In this document: positions 22,372 through 31,209 of the stretch, piece by piece
How the letters are laid out: each line of letters opens with the position of its first letter
How positions within the stretch are numbered: the stretch's first letter is position 1
Assembly (NCBI RefSeq): GCF_001905095.1
Contig: NZ_LWLS01000095.1
Coordinates: forward strand, 1-56,214
Length of the DNA stretch: 56,214 nt
Source: Micromonospora sp. CB01531
GTDB taxonomy: Bacteria; Actinomycetota; Actinomycetes; Mycobacteriales; Micromonosporaceae
Reading direction: 5' to 3'
Program-made: the position numbers and the translations under genes
The notes under the pieces: model-generated
Databases searched by the model: none
The model's input: the letters and a program-made list of their open reading frames with translations, nothing else
Told to the model about the DNA's origin: nothing

Positions 22372-24665
22372 CGGTGGTCTCCCGTGGCTGGATCGGTGAT
22401 CTGCAGGCGCAGTTCGCTGACGTGGCCGCGCCCCTGCGCGTCGGTCACCCAGGACTGGGCCGGGGCCGGCAGCAGCTCGCTGACCACCACGGGCACCTCC
22501 GGGCTGATCCGGTGGGCGGCGTCCACCATGGCGCACAGCGACTGCGCGTACAGCGGGCCGGTCAGGTCGACGTAGCAGGGCTTGATCTCGGTGCCGACCT
22601 TCACGAACACCTGCTCGGGCAGGCCGGTGCTCGCCCGCCACCGGCGTACCGCGAGGTAGCGGGCGGCCTCGTCGGCGTGCCCGGCCAGCCCGCAGGCGCC
22701 CGCCGTGGTGCGCCAGGTACGCCGGGCCACCACCAGCCGGTCGATGGTGATCCGGGGCGTGTGCGGCGCCGGGTCAAGCAGCTTGAAGGCGTCCAGCAGC
22801 AACGAGTCGAGCAGGCTGGCGAAGACCTCCATGATCGGCCAGCGGGTGCCGTCCGGGAAGACCGCGGTGAGCTGGTCGCCGGCGCGCTCCACGGTGACCG
22901 CGGTCGCCGGCACCAGCCGGTCGACGTCGGCGCCGTGCGCGGTGTCGATGCCGAGTTCGCGGTCCCCGGGGCCGGTCAGCGCGTACGTGGTGCGGGTGGT
23001 CCGCCGGGGGAAGCTCTCCGGCCAGAGCACCCGCAGCCGGGCCGGGCCGAGGTCGGCGTCGAGGGCGGCCCGCAGCGCCGCCGGGTCCGGGTGGAACAGG
23101 CTGAAGACGGCGCTGTCGTAGGCGATGTGGGCCGGGTGCAGCTCGCCGAGGACGAGCAGGAAGTCGCCCCGAGCAACCGCATCGAGGGAGGCCGCGCTGA
23201 CCTGGACGTCCGGGTTGTGCAATCGGGCCGACGGCCAGCCGGGCCGCGTCGCGGGAAACAGCTGCCGGACCCGCTCGGCCAGGTCGTCGGCGCGCAGCCG
23301 CAGTTCCACCTGGTCGGCGGGCAGGTCGCGCAGGCCGAACAGCTGCGTCCACCGCTCGGTGAACGCCGCGCCGGCCTGGCCGATCGGGCCGTCCGGGGCG
23401 ATCAGCGTGCCCTGGGCCAGCAGCCAGAGGTCGGCCAGCCGCACCGGGCCGTCGGCGGCCAGTTCGTCGTGCAGCTCGACGAAGAGCTCGGCGCACCGGG
23501 CGGCGACCTCCACGGTGAACCATCGGGCCGTCTGGAGCATCACGGCGAGCGGGGCGGCCAGCGTGTCCAGGACGTCGGCGCCGACGCTGAACTCCAGGTC
23601 CCGGCTGGTTTCCTCGTAGCAGACGGTGCGGCCGGCGTACATCTGGCCGCTGTGCCGGGTGGCGGGTCGGCCGGTGACGGCGGTGAACTCGGTGTTCAGC
23701 GCGGCCAGAGCGGCGCCGAGGCGGTCCGGGTCGCCGGCGGAGGCCGACACCTCGTCCCGGGCCGCGCGGAGCCGGTCGAAGCCCGCCCTCACCTCGGCCC
23801 GCACCCGGTCGTCGCCGATGACCGCGATCCGCTCGGTGAGCACCCGCTCCGCGTCCGGGCTGACCGGCAGGTTCGCGCCCCAGCTGAGCCGACCGCGGTC
23901 GACCCACCGGTCGAGCAGCAGGTAGACGTCGTCGGCGCCGTGCACCTCGCCGGCGGCGCGCATCCGCTCGGCCAGCTCGACTGCGGGGGTGCGGCCGTCG
24001 CAGGCGGCGAGCAGCCGGGCCTCGGTCGGGGTCAGCGCGATCGGCGGGTGCAGCGGCCAGCGCAGCTGGCGCCCCTCGACGCTCAGGTGGGGTTGCAGCG
24101 CCGGGGCCCACCAGCGACGCACCGCCAGGTCGTCGGCGAGCCGGTCGGCGTACGCGATCAGCGCCCACGCCTCGAAGACCACCTTCCGGCGGTCGACCAG
24201 CGCCGGGCCGGGCGACAACCGGACCGTGGGCTCCTCGGGGTCGACGGTCCCCCAGCAGACCGGCCCGAAGAACCCGATGGTCTCCGCCTTGCCGCAGTAC
24301 CGCTGCCAGTAGCGCAGGAGGGCGATCTCCCGCTTGCGGCGGGGCTTGTTGCGCACCGCCGGGTCGGTCCGCAGCAAGCCGTCGAGCGCGACCAGCATGT
24401 CCGGGTTCTGCCAGGTGACCGCCTCGCGCAGCAGCGGGTCGGCGGCCAGCTCGGAGGCCACGGCCGAGGATTCGTCGAACGCCTCGCGCAGCGTCTTGTC
24501 GAACACCTCCGGGCTGCTCGTGCCGGCGAGCAGCGCGTCGGCGGCGGCGGCCGCCTCGGGGGCGGCGAACCGGTCGAGCCCGTCCGCGGGGAAGCCGGCG
24601 GTGCGCAGCACCACGTCCCGCCAGACCGACCAGCCGGTCTGCCCGAGCGGCAGCAGGTGGCTCAC
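22368..24665 (-). CDS. LanB-like protein (lantibiotic dehydratase N-terminal domain only)
   Basis: A 765-residue homologue of the glutamylation (N-terminal) domain of class I lanthipeptide dehydratases. Supporting segments are the RYWQRYCGKAETIGFFGP region at 118-135, FLLVLGELHPAHIAYDSAVF (the LanB VLGELH signature) and HVSELRLQI at the end, where LanB N-terminal domains finish with a SELVVPL-like strand. NisB-type enzymes are about 1000 residues because an elimination domain follows; it is absent here. In place of the RPTPFG motif of canonical LanB there is KAETIG (Lys126, Glu128, Gly131). GTG 24665 overlaps the upstream stop by four bases. The protein is about as long as the LanB half of its upstream neighbour. 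Relatives without an elimination domain include PEARLs, which use aminoacyl-tRNA; the activity here is unknown. Confidence 0.85.
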   Translation of the reverse strand: MSHLLPLGQTGWSVWRDVVLRTAGFPADGLDRFAAPEAAAAADALLAGTSSPEVFDKTLREAFDESSAVASELAADPLLREAVTWQNPDMLVALDGLLRTDPAVRNKPRRKREIALLRYWQRYCGKAETIGFFGPVCWGTVDPEEPTVRLSPGPALVDRRKVVFEAWALIAYADRLADDLAVRRWWAPALQPHLSVEGRQLRWPLHPPIALTPTEARLLAACDGRTPAVELAERMRAAGEVHGADDVYLLLDRWVDRGRLSWGANLPVSPDAERVLTERIAVIGDDRVRAEVRAGFDRLRAARDEVSASAGDPDRLGAALAALNTEFTAVTGRPATRHSGQMYAGRTVCYEETSRDLEFSVGADVLDTLAAPLAVMLQTARWFTVEVAARCAELFVELHDELAADGPVRLADLWLLAQGTLIAPDGPIGQAGAAFTERWTQLFGLRDLPADQVELRLRADDLAERVRQLFPATRPGWPSARLHNPDVQVSAASLDAVARGDFLLVLGELHPAHIAYDSAVFSLFHPDPAALRAALDADLGPARLRVLWPESFPRRTTRTTYALTGPGDRELGIDTAHGADVDRLVPATAVTVERAGDQLTAVFPDGTRWPIMEVFASLLDSLLLDAFKLLDPAPHTPRITIDRLVVARRTWRTTAGACGLAGHADEAARYLAVRRWRASTGLPEQVFVKVGTEIKPCYVDLTGPLYAQSLCAMVDAAHRISPEVPVVVSELLPAPAQSWVTDAQGRGHVSELRLQITDPATGDHR

Positions 24666-27600
24666 GCGTCCTCCCCGGGCGTGTCCACGATGTGCAGTCG
24701 CAGCTCGCTGAAGTAGCGGTGGCCGGCCGCGTCGGGCACCCAGGCCTGGTCCGGCGTGGGCAGCATCTCGCTGACCACCAGCGACACGCCGTCGCCGCCG
24801 TCGACCCGGGCGGCTCGGACCATGGCGCAGAACATGTTCGCGAAGGCGGGGCTGCCCAGGTCCACGAAGCACGGCTTCGTCTCGGTGCCGAGCTTGACGT
24901 ACACCTGCTCGGGCAGGCCGAGCCGGCGGCGCCAGTCCCGGACGGCGAGGAACCGCTGCCGCTCGCCGGTCGCGGTGGCCAGGCCGCTCTCCTCCACCGT
25001 GGTCCGCCAGGTCTGCCGCGCCACCACCATGTTGTCGAGGGTGATCCGGGGCGTGTAGGGGGCGGCGGCGACCAGCTTGAACCCGTCCACCGCGTGCGCG
25101 CTGAGCAGCTCGGCGAAGATCTCGGTGAGCGCCCAGTGCTGCCCGTCGGAGGCGGTGGCGATGAGCTGCCCGTCGACGTCGGTGACGGCGAGGTCCACGG
25201 TGGGCAGCACCCGGCCCGGCTCGCCGCCCGGGGCCGCCTGGAAGGCGAGGTGCCGGTCGGTCGGGCCGGTCAGCGACTCCGAGGTGCGGCTGGTCCGGCG
25301 CGGCCAGTCGGTCGGGAAGAGCAGCCGGATCCGCCGCGGGCCCAGGTCCTCGGCCAGCGCCGCGCGCAGCCGCTCGACGTCGGGGTGGCACGGGGTGAAG
25401 ACCGCGCAGTCGAACGACGACCAGGCGGCGTGCAGCTCACCGAGGACGACGGTGTACTCGCCCCGGCGCAGCGCCTCCGCGTCGGTGGCGCAGATCTGCA
25501 GGTCGGGGCTGTGCATCACGGCGTTGGACCAGTCCGGTCGGGTGCCGGGGAAGACCTCGTCGATCCGGTCGGCCAGGTCGGCCACCCGCAGCCGCACGTC
25601 GGTGGTGCCGGGGGGCAGCGTGTCCAGCCCGAACAGCCCGGCCCAGCGGGCGGCGAAGTCGGCGGCGACGTCGTCCACCGGCCGCTGCCCGCCACCCCAG
25701 AACAGGCCCTGGGCCAGGAACCACAGGTCCGCCAGGGCGACCGGGCCGTCGCCCGCCTCGGCGCGCAGCTCCTCGTAGAGCCCCCGGAACACCTCCCCGT
25801 AGGCCTCGGCCAACGCGTTGGCCATCCAGCGGGCGGCGCGCAGCAGCACGTCCAGCGGGGCGGCGAGCTCGGCCAGCAGCGGCGCGCCGAACACCACGGC
25901 CAGGTCGCGGGCGGTGTCCTCGTAGCAGATCGTCCGGCCGGCGTACATCTGCCCGGCCCGGCGGTTGGCCGCGGCGCCGGTCAGCTCGGTGAAGGTGGCG
26001 TCGAGGGCGTCGAGGGCGGCGCGCAGCCGGTCCGGGTCCCCGGCCGCGGCGGCGACGGCGTCCCGGGCCGCGCGCAGCCGGTCGAACCCGGCCTGGGCGG
26101 CCGTGCGGGCGGCCGGGTCGCCGATCGCCGCGATCCGGCCGGCGAGCACCTGCTCCGCGTCGGGGCTGACCGGCAGGGCCGCATCCCAGGTGATCAGCTC
26201 CCGTTCCACCAGGCGGTCGAGCAGCGCGTACCCGTCCTCGGGCCGGCGCAGCCCGACAGCCGGGTCGGCCACCAGGTCGGCGGCGGACCGGTGGCCGTCG
26301 ACCGCGGCGAGCAGCGCGGCCTCCACCGGGGACAGCGGCACCGGCGGGCGCCCGGGACGCAGCACGGTCCGGTCGTGGACGGCGAGCTGCGGCAGCAACA
26401 TCGGGGGCCACCAGCGGCGCACGGACAGGTCCGCGCCGATCCGGTCGGCGTACGCGGCCAGCGCCCACGACTCGAACCACACCCAGCGGCGGCCGGTGAG
26501 CTGCGCGCCGGGGCGTACCCGCACGGTCTCCGGCTGCTGCGGGTCGAGGGTGACCCAGCAGCTGGGCCCGAAGAAGCCGACCGTCTCGTTCTTGCCGCAG
26601 TAGCGCTGCCAGTACTTGAGCAGCGCCCGTTCCCGGTCCCGGCGCCGCACGTTGCGGGACGCGTCGCCGCCGCCGCGGACCAGCCCGTCCAGTGCCACCA
26701 GCGCGCCCCGGTTCTGCCAGGTCACCGCCTCGCGCAGCAGCGGGTCGGTGGCCAGTTCGCTGAGCCGGTGGGCGGCGGCGCGGACGGCCTCGTCGAACTC
26801 CTTGTCGTAGCGGTCCTCGCCGGACCCGGTGGCGAGCAGCTCGTCCGCCGCCGCGACGGCCCGGGGCGCGGAGAACAGGTCGAGGCCGGTGGCCGGGAAG
26901 CCGGTGGTACGCAGGATGGCGTCGCGCCAGACCGACCAGCCGGTGTCCCCCAGCGGCACCCGGTGCGCGCCCGGGGCGGCGACCCCGCCGCCGCCGGCCG
27001 GTGATTCGGTGGTCAGGGCGCCGGCCAGGTCGGCGCGGATCGCGGCCAGCACCTCGGGGAGCTGGTCGTGCAGGAAGAAGTGCCCGCCGTCGATCTCCCG
27101 GAGGGTGAACCCGGCGGCGGTGTGCTCGGCCCAGGCGGCGCTGTGCTCGCGGGTGACCGCCCGGTCGTGGGCGCCGCTGAACGCGACGATCGGCACCGGC
27201 AGCGGCTCGCCGGGCACGTACCGGTAGCTGTCCACCCGGCCGAAGTCGGCCCGCAGCAGCGGCAGCAGCAGCTCCACCAGCTCGGGATGGTCCAGCAGTT
27301 CGGCGGGGAGGCCACCGCCCTCGCCGAGGCGGCGCAGCAGCTCCTCGTCGTCCACCCGGGACAGCCCGTCGAAGAGGCTGGGCGCGTCGACGTGCGGGGC
27401 CCGGGCGCCCCCGACGTACAGGCGCGCCGGCAGCGGCCCGCCGGACCGGCGCAGCTCCCGGACCACCTCGAAGCCGACCCGGCCGCCCATCGAGTGGCCG
27501 TAGATGGCGTACGGGCGGTCGGCCCGGGACGCGATGGCGGCGGCCACGTCGGCGACGTCGAAGCGGGGGTCCTCGCTGATCCGGTTCTCCCGGCCGGGCA

Positions 27601-27742
27601 ATTGCACCGGCAGCACCTCGACGTCCGGGCCGATCCCCTCCTGCCACCGTCGGAACGCGCTGGCGCCGGCACCGGCGTAGGGCAGGCAGAACAACCGCAC
27701 CGGCGCCTGGGGTCGGCTTCCGGCGGAGACGAACCAGTTCAC
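24662..27742 (-). CDS. Thioesterase fused to a LanB-like domain
   Basis: A 1026-residue protein in one continuous frame. Residues 1-240 are a type II-like thioesterase with GHSMGG (Ser84), Asp192 and His221 (DGGHFFLHD). A glycine-rich linker, ESPAGGGGVAAPGAHR, leads to a LanB-like domain from about 262 to the end: KNETVGFFGP, VVLGELHAAW and YFSELRLHIV. This second part is 765 residues long, the same as the adjacent single-domain paralogue, and it also lacks the elimination domain. GTG 27742 overlaps the stop of the A-T-KS gene by four bases. A GTG at 26959 could start the LanB part separately, but no ribosome binding site or stop separates the two, so I call a fusion. The TE may edit or release acyl chains from the carriers while the LanB half acts on the same intermediate. 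Confidence 0.85.
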   Translation of the reverse strand: MNWFVSAGSRPQAPVRLFCLPYAGAGASAFRRWQEGIGPDVEVLPVQLPGRENRISEDPRFDVADVAAAIASRADRPYAIYGHSMGGRVGFEVVRELRRSGGPLPARLYVGGARAPHVDAPSLFDGLSRVDDEELLRRLGEGGGLPAELLDHPELVELLLPLLRADFGRVDSYRYVPGEPLPVPIVAFSGAHDRAVTREHSAAWAEHTAAGFTLREIDGGHFFLHDQLPEVLAAIRADLAGALTTESPAGGGGVAAPGAHRVPLGDTGWSVWRDAILRTTGFPATGLDLFSAPRAVAAADELLATGSGEDRYDKEFDEAVRAAAHRLSELATDPLLREAVTWQNRGALVALDGLVRGGGDASRNVRRRDRERALLKYWQRYCGKNETVGFFGPSCWVTLDPQQPETVRVRPGAQLTGRRWVWFESWALAAYADRIGADLSVRRWWPPMLLPQLAVHDRTVLRPGRPPVPLSPVEAALLAAVDGHRSAADLVADPAVGLRRPEDGYALLDRLVERELITWDAALPVSPDAEQVLAGRIAAIGDPAARTAAQAGFDRLRAARDAVAAAAGDPDRLRAALDALDATFTELTGAAANRRAGQMYAGRTICYEDTARDLAVVFGAPLLAELAAPLDVLLRAARWMANALAEAYGEVFRGLYEELRAEAGDGPVALADLWFLAQGLFWGGGQRPVDDVAADFAARWAGLFGLDTLPPGTTDVRLRVADLADRIDEVFPGTRPDWSNAVMHSPDLQICATDAEALRRGEYTVVLGELHAAWSSFDCAVFTPCHPDVERLRAALAEDLGPRRIRLLFPTDWPRRTSRTSESLTGPTDRHLAFQAAPGGEPGRVLPTVDLAVTDVDGQLIATASDGQHWALTEIFAELLSAHAVDGFKLVAAAPYTPRITLDNMVVARQTWRTTVEESGLATATGERQRFLAVRDWRRRLGLPEQVYVKLGTETKPCFVDLGSPAFANMFCAMVRAARVDGGDGVSLVVSEMLPTPDQAWVPDAAGHRYFSELRLHIVDTPGEDA

Positions 27743-30700
27743 CGCGGACCTTTCTGCACGGGGTCGATCCAGTACCGCTGGCGCTGGAACGGATAGGTGG
27801 GCAGCCCGGTACGCCGGACCGTGCCCTCGGGATGCAGGACGTCCCAGTCGACGTCCCGCCCGGCGACCCAGTCGGCCGCCAGCTCGCGCAGCGGGCCACC
27901 GTCGCCGGCGATCCGGGCCTCGGTGTCGAGCAGCACGTCCAGCGCGGCGAGCGCGGCCGGCAGGTCGGCGGCGACCACGGCGGCCCGGTGGGCGAACGCC
28001 CGCCGGCCGAGCGCCAGGGTGGCGGCGACCTCGGGCAGCGCCGGGGCGGCGCCGGCCAGGTGGACCCGCAGCCGGGTCAACGCGGCCCGCAGCGCCGCCG
28101 GGGTACGCGCGGACACCGGCAGCAGCCAGGGACCGTCGCCCGGGGCGTCGAGCGGCTCGTCCGGCGGGGGCTGCTCCACCACCACGTGCGCGTTGGTGCC
28201 GCCGAGCCCGAAGGCGCTGACCCCGGCCACCCGGCGCGGGCCCTGCGGCCAGTCCCGCGCCTTGGTGGGCACATAGAACGGGCCGGCGGCCAGGTCGATC
28301 TCCGGATGCGGGCGGGTGAAGTGCAGGTTCGGCGGGATCACGCCGTGCCGCACGGCGAGCACCGCCTTGATCAGCCCGGCGATGCCGGCGGCGGCGTCCA
28401 GATGGCCGATGTTGGTCTTCACCGAGCCCAGCGCGCAGGAGTCGGCGGGCGCGGCACCGGCGTACACCTCGTGCAGCGCGGCGACCTCGATGGCGTCGCC
28501 GAGGGGCGTGCCGCTGCCGTGGCCCTCGACGAAGCGGACCTCGCCGGGGGCGACCTCGGCGGTGGCGAGCGCGTTCGCGACGGCGGCGGCCTGCCCGGCC
28601 GGGCCGGGGACCGCGAAACCGGCCCGCTCCGCGCCGTCGTTGGTGATCGCCCAGCCGGGCAGGACGGCGTAGATCCGGTCGCCGTCGGCCTGCGCGTCGG
28701 CGAGCCGGCGCAGCGCGACCACGCCCACCCCGGAGCCGAAGCCGGACCCGTTGGCGCCTTCGTCGAAGGCGCGGCACCGGCCGTCCGGCGAGGCCAGCCC
28801 GCCCGGGGTGTGCCGGTGTCGGGGCCAGGTGACGGTGACGCCGCCGGCGAGGGCGATGTCGCACTGGTAGTCGGCGAGGCTCTGCGCGGCGAGGCAGACC
28901 GCGACCAGCGAGCTGGAGCAGGCGCTCTGCGCGGCGAGGGCGGGCCCGGTCAGCCCGAGCCGGTACGCGACCTGCCCGGGCAGGTGGTCGGTGAACTGCC
29001 GGCCGATCAGCCGGGCCTCCCAGTCGTCCGGGTCCACGTCACCGGTCACCGCGGGGTTGTCGAGCAGGTGGAAGAGGAAGTACCGGTTGGCGGAGGCGGC
29101 CGAGTAGACGCCGATCAGGCCGGGGAACCGCGCCGGATCGTGCCCGGCGTCCTCCAGGGCCTCCCAGGCGGTCTCCAGGAAGAGGCGGTGCTGCGGGTCG
29201 GTCCGGGCGGCCTCGTCGGCGCCGAACGAGAAAAACTCGGCGTCGAAGTCGGCCACCGCGTCGAGCCGGCCGACCGCCCGTACGTGCCGCGGGTCGTTGC
29301 GCAGCCCCGGCCCGATGCCGAGCGCGGCCAACTCCTCGTCGGTGTGGTCGTGGACGGAGTCGACGCCGGTGCACAGGTTCCACCAGAAGGTGGCCACGTC
29401 GGGGGCGCCGGGGAACCGGCCGGCGAGCCCGACCACGGCGATCTCGTCGCCGGTGTACTCGCGGGCCGCGGCGGCCGGGGCGGCCGGCACGGGCAGCACC
29501 GGCGCGCGCACCGCCTCGGGCGGGGCGTCGAGCAGCGCCGCCTGGGCGGCCACCGTGGGGTGGTCGAACAGGCGCAGCAGCGGCAACCGCACCCCGAAGT
29601 GCTCGGCCAGCCGCTGCTGCACCTGGCCGAGGAGCAGGGACTGCCCGCCCACGTCGAAGAAGCTGTCGGTCCGGGCGACCGCGTCCCGGCCGAGCACCGC
29701 GCACCAGATGTCGTGCACGATCCGCTCGGTGTCGGTGGTGGGGGCGGCGTCGGCGGGCACCTCGCGGGCCGGGTCGGGCAGGGCCCGCTCGTCCACCTTG
29801 CCAGTCACGGTCAGCGGGAACTCGTCGAGCACCACCACCGCGCGGGGCAGCGCGTACGGGGGCAGCGCCGTGGCGAGGGCGGCTCGCAGCGCTGTCGTGT
29901 CCGGCCGGGTCCCGTCGGCCGGTCGGGCGTACGCCAGCAGCTCGCCGTCGCGGGCGATCGCCCGTACGCCGGCCACGCCGGGCTGGGTGGCGAGCACCGC
30001 CTCGATCTCGGTCAGCTCGACCCGGTGCCCGCGTACCTTGACCTGCCGGTCGAGCCGGCCGAGGCAGACCAGCTCGCCGCCGGGCAGCCGCCGGCCGAGG
30101 TCGCCGGTCCGGTACCCGCGCACCCCGTCGGCCTCCACCGTGAAGCGGTCACTGTCCTGGTTGAGGTAACCGGGGGCGAGGTGCTGGCTGCGCACCACGA
30201 TCTCGCCGGTGTCGGGGGCGAGATCCAGCTGGTAGCCGGGGAACGCGCCGCCGATCGGCAGTGGGCCGGTGGCGACGGGGTCCACCTCGGACAGTGGCAG
30301 CGCGTACCGGGCGACGAAGGTCATCTCGGTGGCGCCGTAGCCGTTGACCAGCTCGCAGTCGGGCGCGAACCGGTCCCGGCCGCGGGCCGCGTCGGCGTAC
30401 GTGGCCTGCTCGCCGCCGAGCAGGATCACCCGGACCGCGTCGAGCCGCCGGTCGCCGAGGGTGTCGAGCAGGAAGCGGTAGACCGTGGGCGTGCAGTGCA
30501 GGACGGTCGCCCGGTGCCGGTTGAGCTGCTCGACGGCGTACGCGAGGCCCTGCCGGCGCAAATCGATCGGGACCACGGCGGCGCCGGTGAGCAGTGACGG
30601 GTACAGGTCCGGGATGGCGGCGTCGAAGCTGAACGAGGCGAGCAGGCTGAGCCGGTCGGTCGGGCCGATGGCCAGCGCGGCGATCTGGTTGTCGACGACG

Positions 30701-31209
30701 TGGGCCAGGTTGCGGTGGGTCTGCCCGACCGCCTTGGGCACCCCGGTGGAGCCGGAGGTGAACAGCACGTACGCGAGCGCGTCCGGGTCGACCGGGACCG
30801 GTCGCAGCGGGGCGGGCGGCACGTCGTCCAGCGGCACCACGGTCCGGCCGTCGGCGAGCCCGCTGGCCAGTTCCCGGTGCTCGGCGGCGCAGGCGATCGC
30901 GTCGACCCCGGCGGCGGCGAGCATGTGGCGCAGTCGCTCGACCGGGAACCCCGGGTCCAGCGGCACGTACGCGCACCCGGCCGCGAGGGCGCCGAGGAGC
31001 GCCGCGACGGTCGGCGCGCCGTGCGCGGTGAGCAGGGCGACCCGGTCGCCGGGTCGGACGCCGGCGGCGGCGAGCGCGGCGGCGTGGCCTCCGGCGGCGC
31101 CGGCCAGCTCGGCGTAGCTGACCTCGTGGGTCTCGCCGAGCAGTGCCGGACGATCACCGTGCCGCGCCGCGACGTCGCCGAAGCGATTGATGATCATAGA
31201 ATTTGCCAT
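27739..31209 (-). CDS. NRPS-PKS A-T-KS protein lacking AT and ACP
   Basis: The first gene of the operon encodes 1156 residues if the ATG at 31209 is used; GTG 31233 and ATG 31197 are alternatives, none with a strong ribosome binding site. Adenylation occupies about 10-490 (YVLFTSGSTGVPKAV, and YGATEMTF instead of YGPTE), carrier about 505-575 (DVGGQSLLLG), ketosynthase about 590-1020 (Cys in QSACSSSLVAV, EGHGSGT, NIGHL). After the KS come only the KS-AT linker and the post-AT motif LPTYPFQRQRYW; no acyltransferase or ACP lies between or after them. The A pocket reads DAPHLGGFVK, which I do not recognise. It probably loads the first building block. Which ACP supplies its extender unit is not evident. 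Confidence 0.88.
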   Translation of the reverse strand: MANSMIINRFGDVAARHGDRPALLGETHEVSYAELAGAAGGHAAALAAAGVRPGDRVALLTAHGAPTVAALLGALAAGCAYVPLDPGFPVERLRHMLAAAGVDAIACAAEHRELASGLADGRTVVPLDDVPPAPLRPVPVDPDALAYVLFTSGSTGVPKAVGQTHRNLAHVVDNQIAALAIGPTDRLSLLASFSFDAAIPDLYPSLLTGAAVVPIDLRRQGLAYAVEQLNRHRATVLHCTPTVYRFLLDTLGDRRLDAVRVILLGGEQATYADAARGRDRFAPDCELVNGYGATEMTFVARYALPLSEVDPVATGPLPIGGAFPGYQLDLAPDTGEIVVRSQHLAPGYLNQDSDRFTVEADGVRGYRTGDLGRRLPGGELVCLGRLDRQVKVRGHRVELTEIEAVLATQPGVAGVRAIARDGELLAYARPADGTRPDTTALRAALATALPPYALPRAVVVLDEFPLTVTGKVDERALPDPAREVPADAAPTTDTERIVHDIWCAVLGRDAVARTDSFFDVGGQSLLLGQVQQRLAEHFGVRLPLLRLFDHPTVAAQAALLDAPPEAVRAPVLPVPAAPAAAAREYTGDEIAVVGLAGRFPGAPDVATFWWNLCTGVDSVHDHTDEELAALGIGPGLRNDPRHVRAVGRLDAVADFDAEFFSFGADEAARTDPQHRLFLETAWEALEDAGHDPARFPGLIGVYSAASANRYFLFHLLDNPAVTGDVDPDDWEARLIGRQFTDHLPGQVAYRLGLTGPALAAQSACSSSLVAVCLAAQSLADYQCDIALAGGVTVTWPRHRHTPGGLASPDGRCRAFDEGANGSGFGSGVGVVALRRLADAQADGDRIYAVLPGWAITNDGAERAGFAVPGPAGQAAAVANALATAEVAPGEVRFVEGHGSGTPLGDAIEVAALHEVYAGAAPADSCALGSVKTNIGHLDAAAGIAGLIKAVLAVRHGVIPPNLHFTRPHPEIDLAAGPFYVPTKARDWPQGPRRVAGVSAFGLGGTNAHVVVEQPPPDEPLDAPGDGPWLLPVSARTPAALRAALTRLRVHLAGAAPALPEVAATLALGRRAFAHRAAVVAADLPAALAALDVLLDTEARIAGDGGPLRELAADWVAGRDVDWDVLHPEGTVRRTGLPTYPFQRQRYWIDPVQKGPR

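Noticed and set aside
24662..26959. Second LanB domain as a separate gene from GTG 26959
   Set aside because: The frame is continuous from the thioesterase and there is no ribosome binding site, although separate translation cannot be excluded.
22368..27742. A class I lanthipeptide cluster based on two LanB hits
   Set aside because: No elimination domain, no LanC cyclase, no precursor peptide and no LanT or LanP. The surrounding genes are NRPS and PKS.
27739..28200. AT domain hidden by a frameshift after the first KS
   Set aside because: Only about 130 codons separate KS and stop and they read as linker and post-AT motif in one frame; there is no room for a 300-residue AT in any frame.
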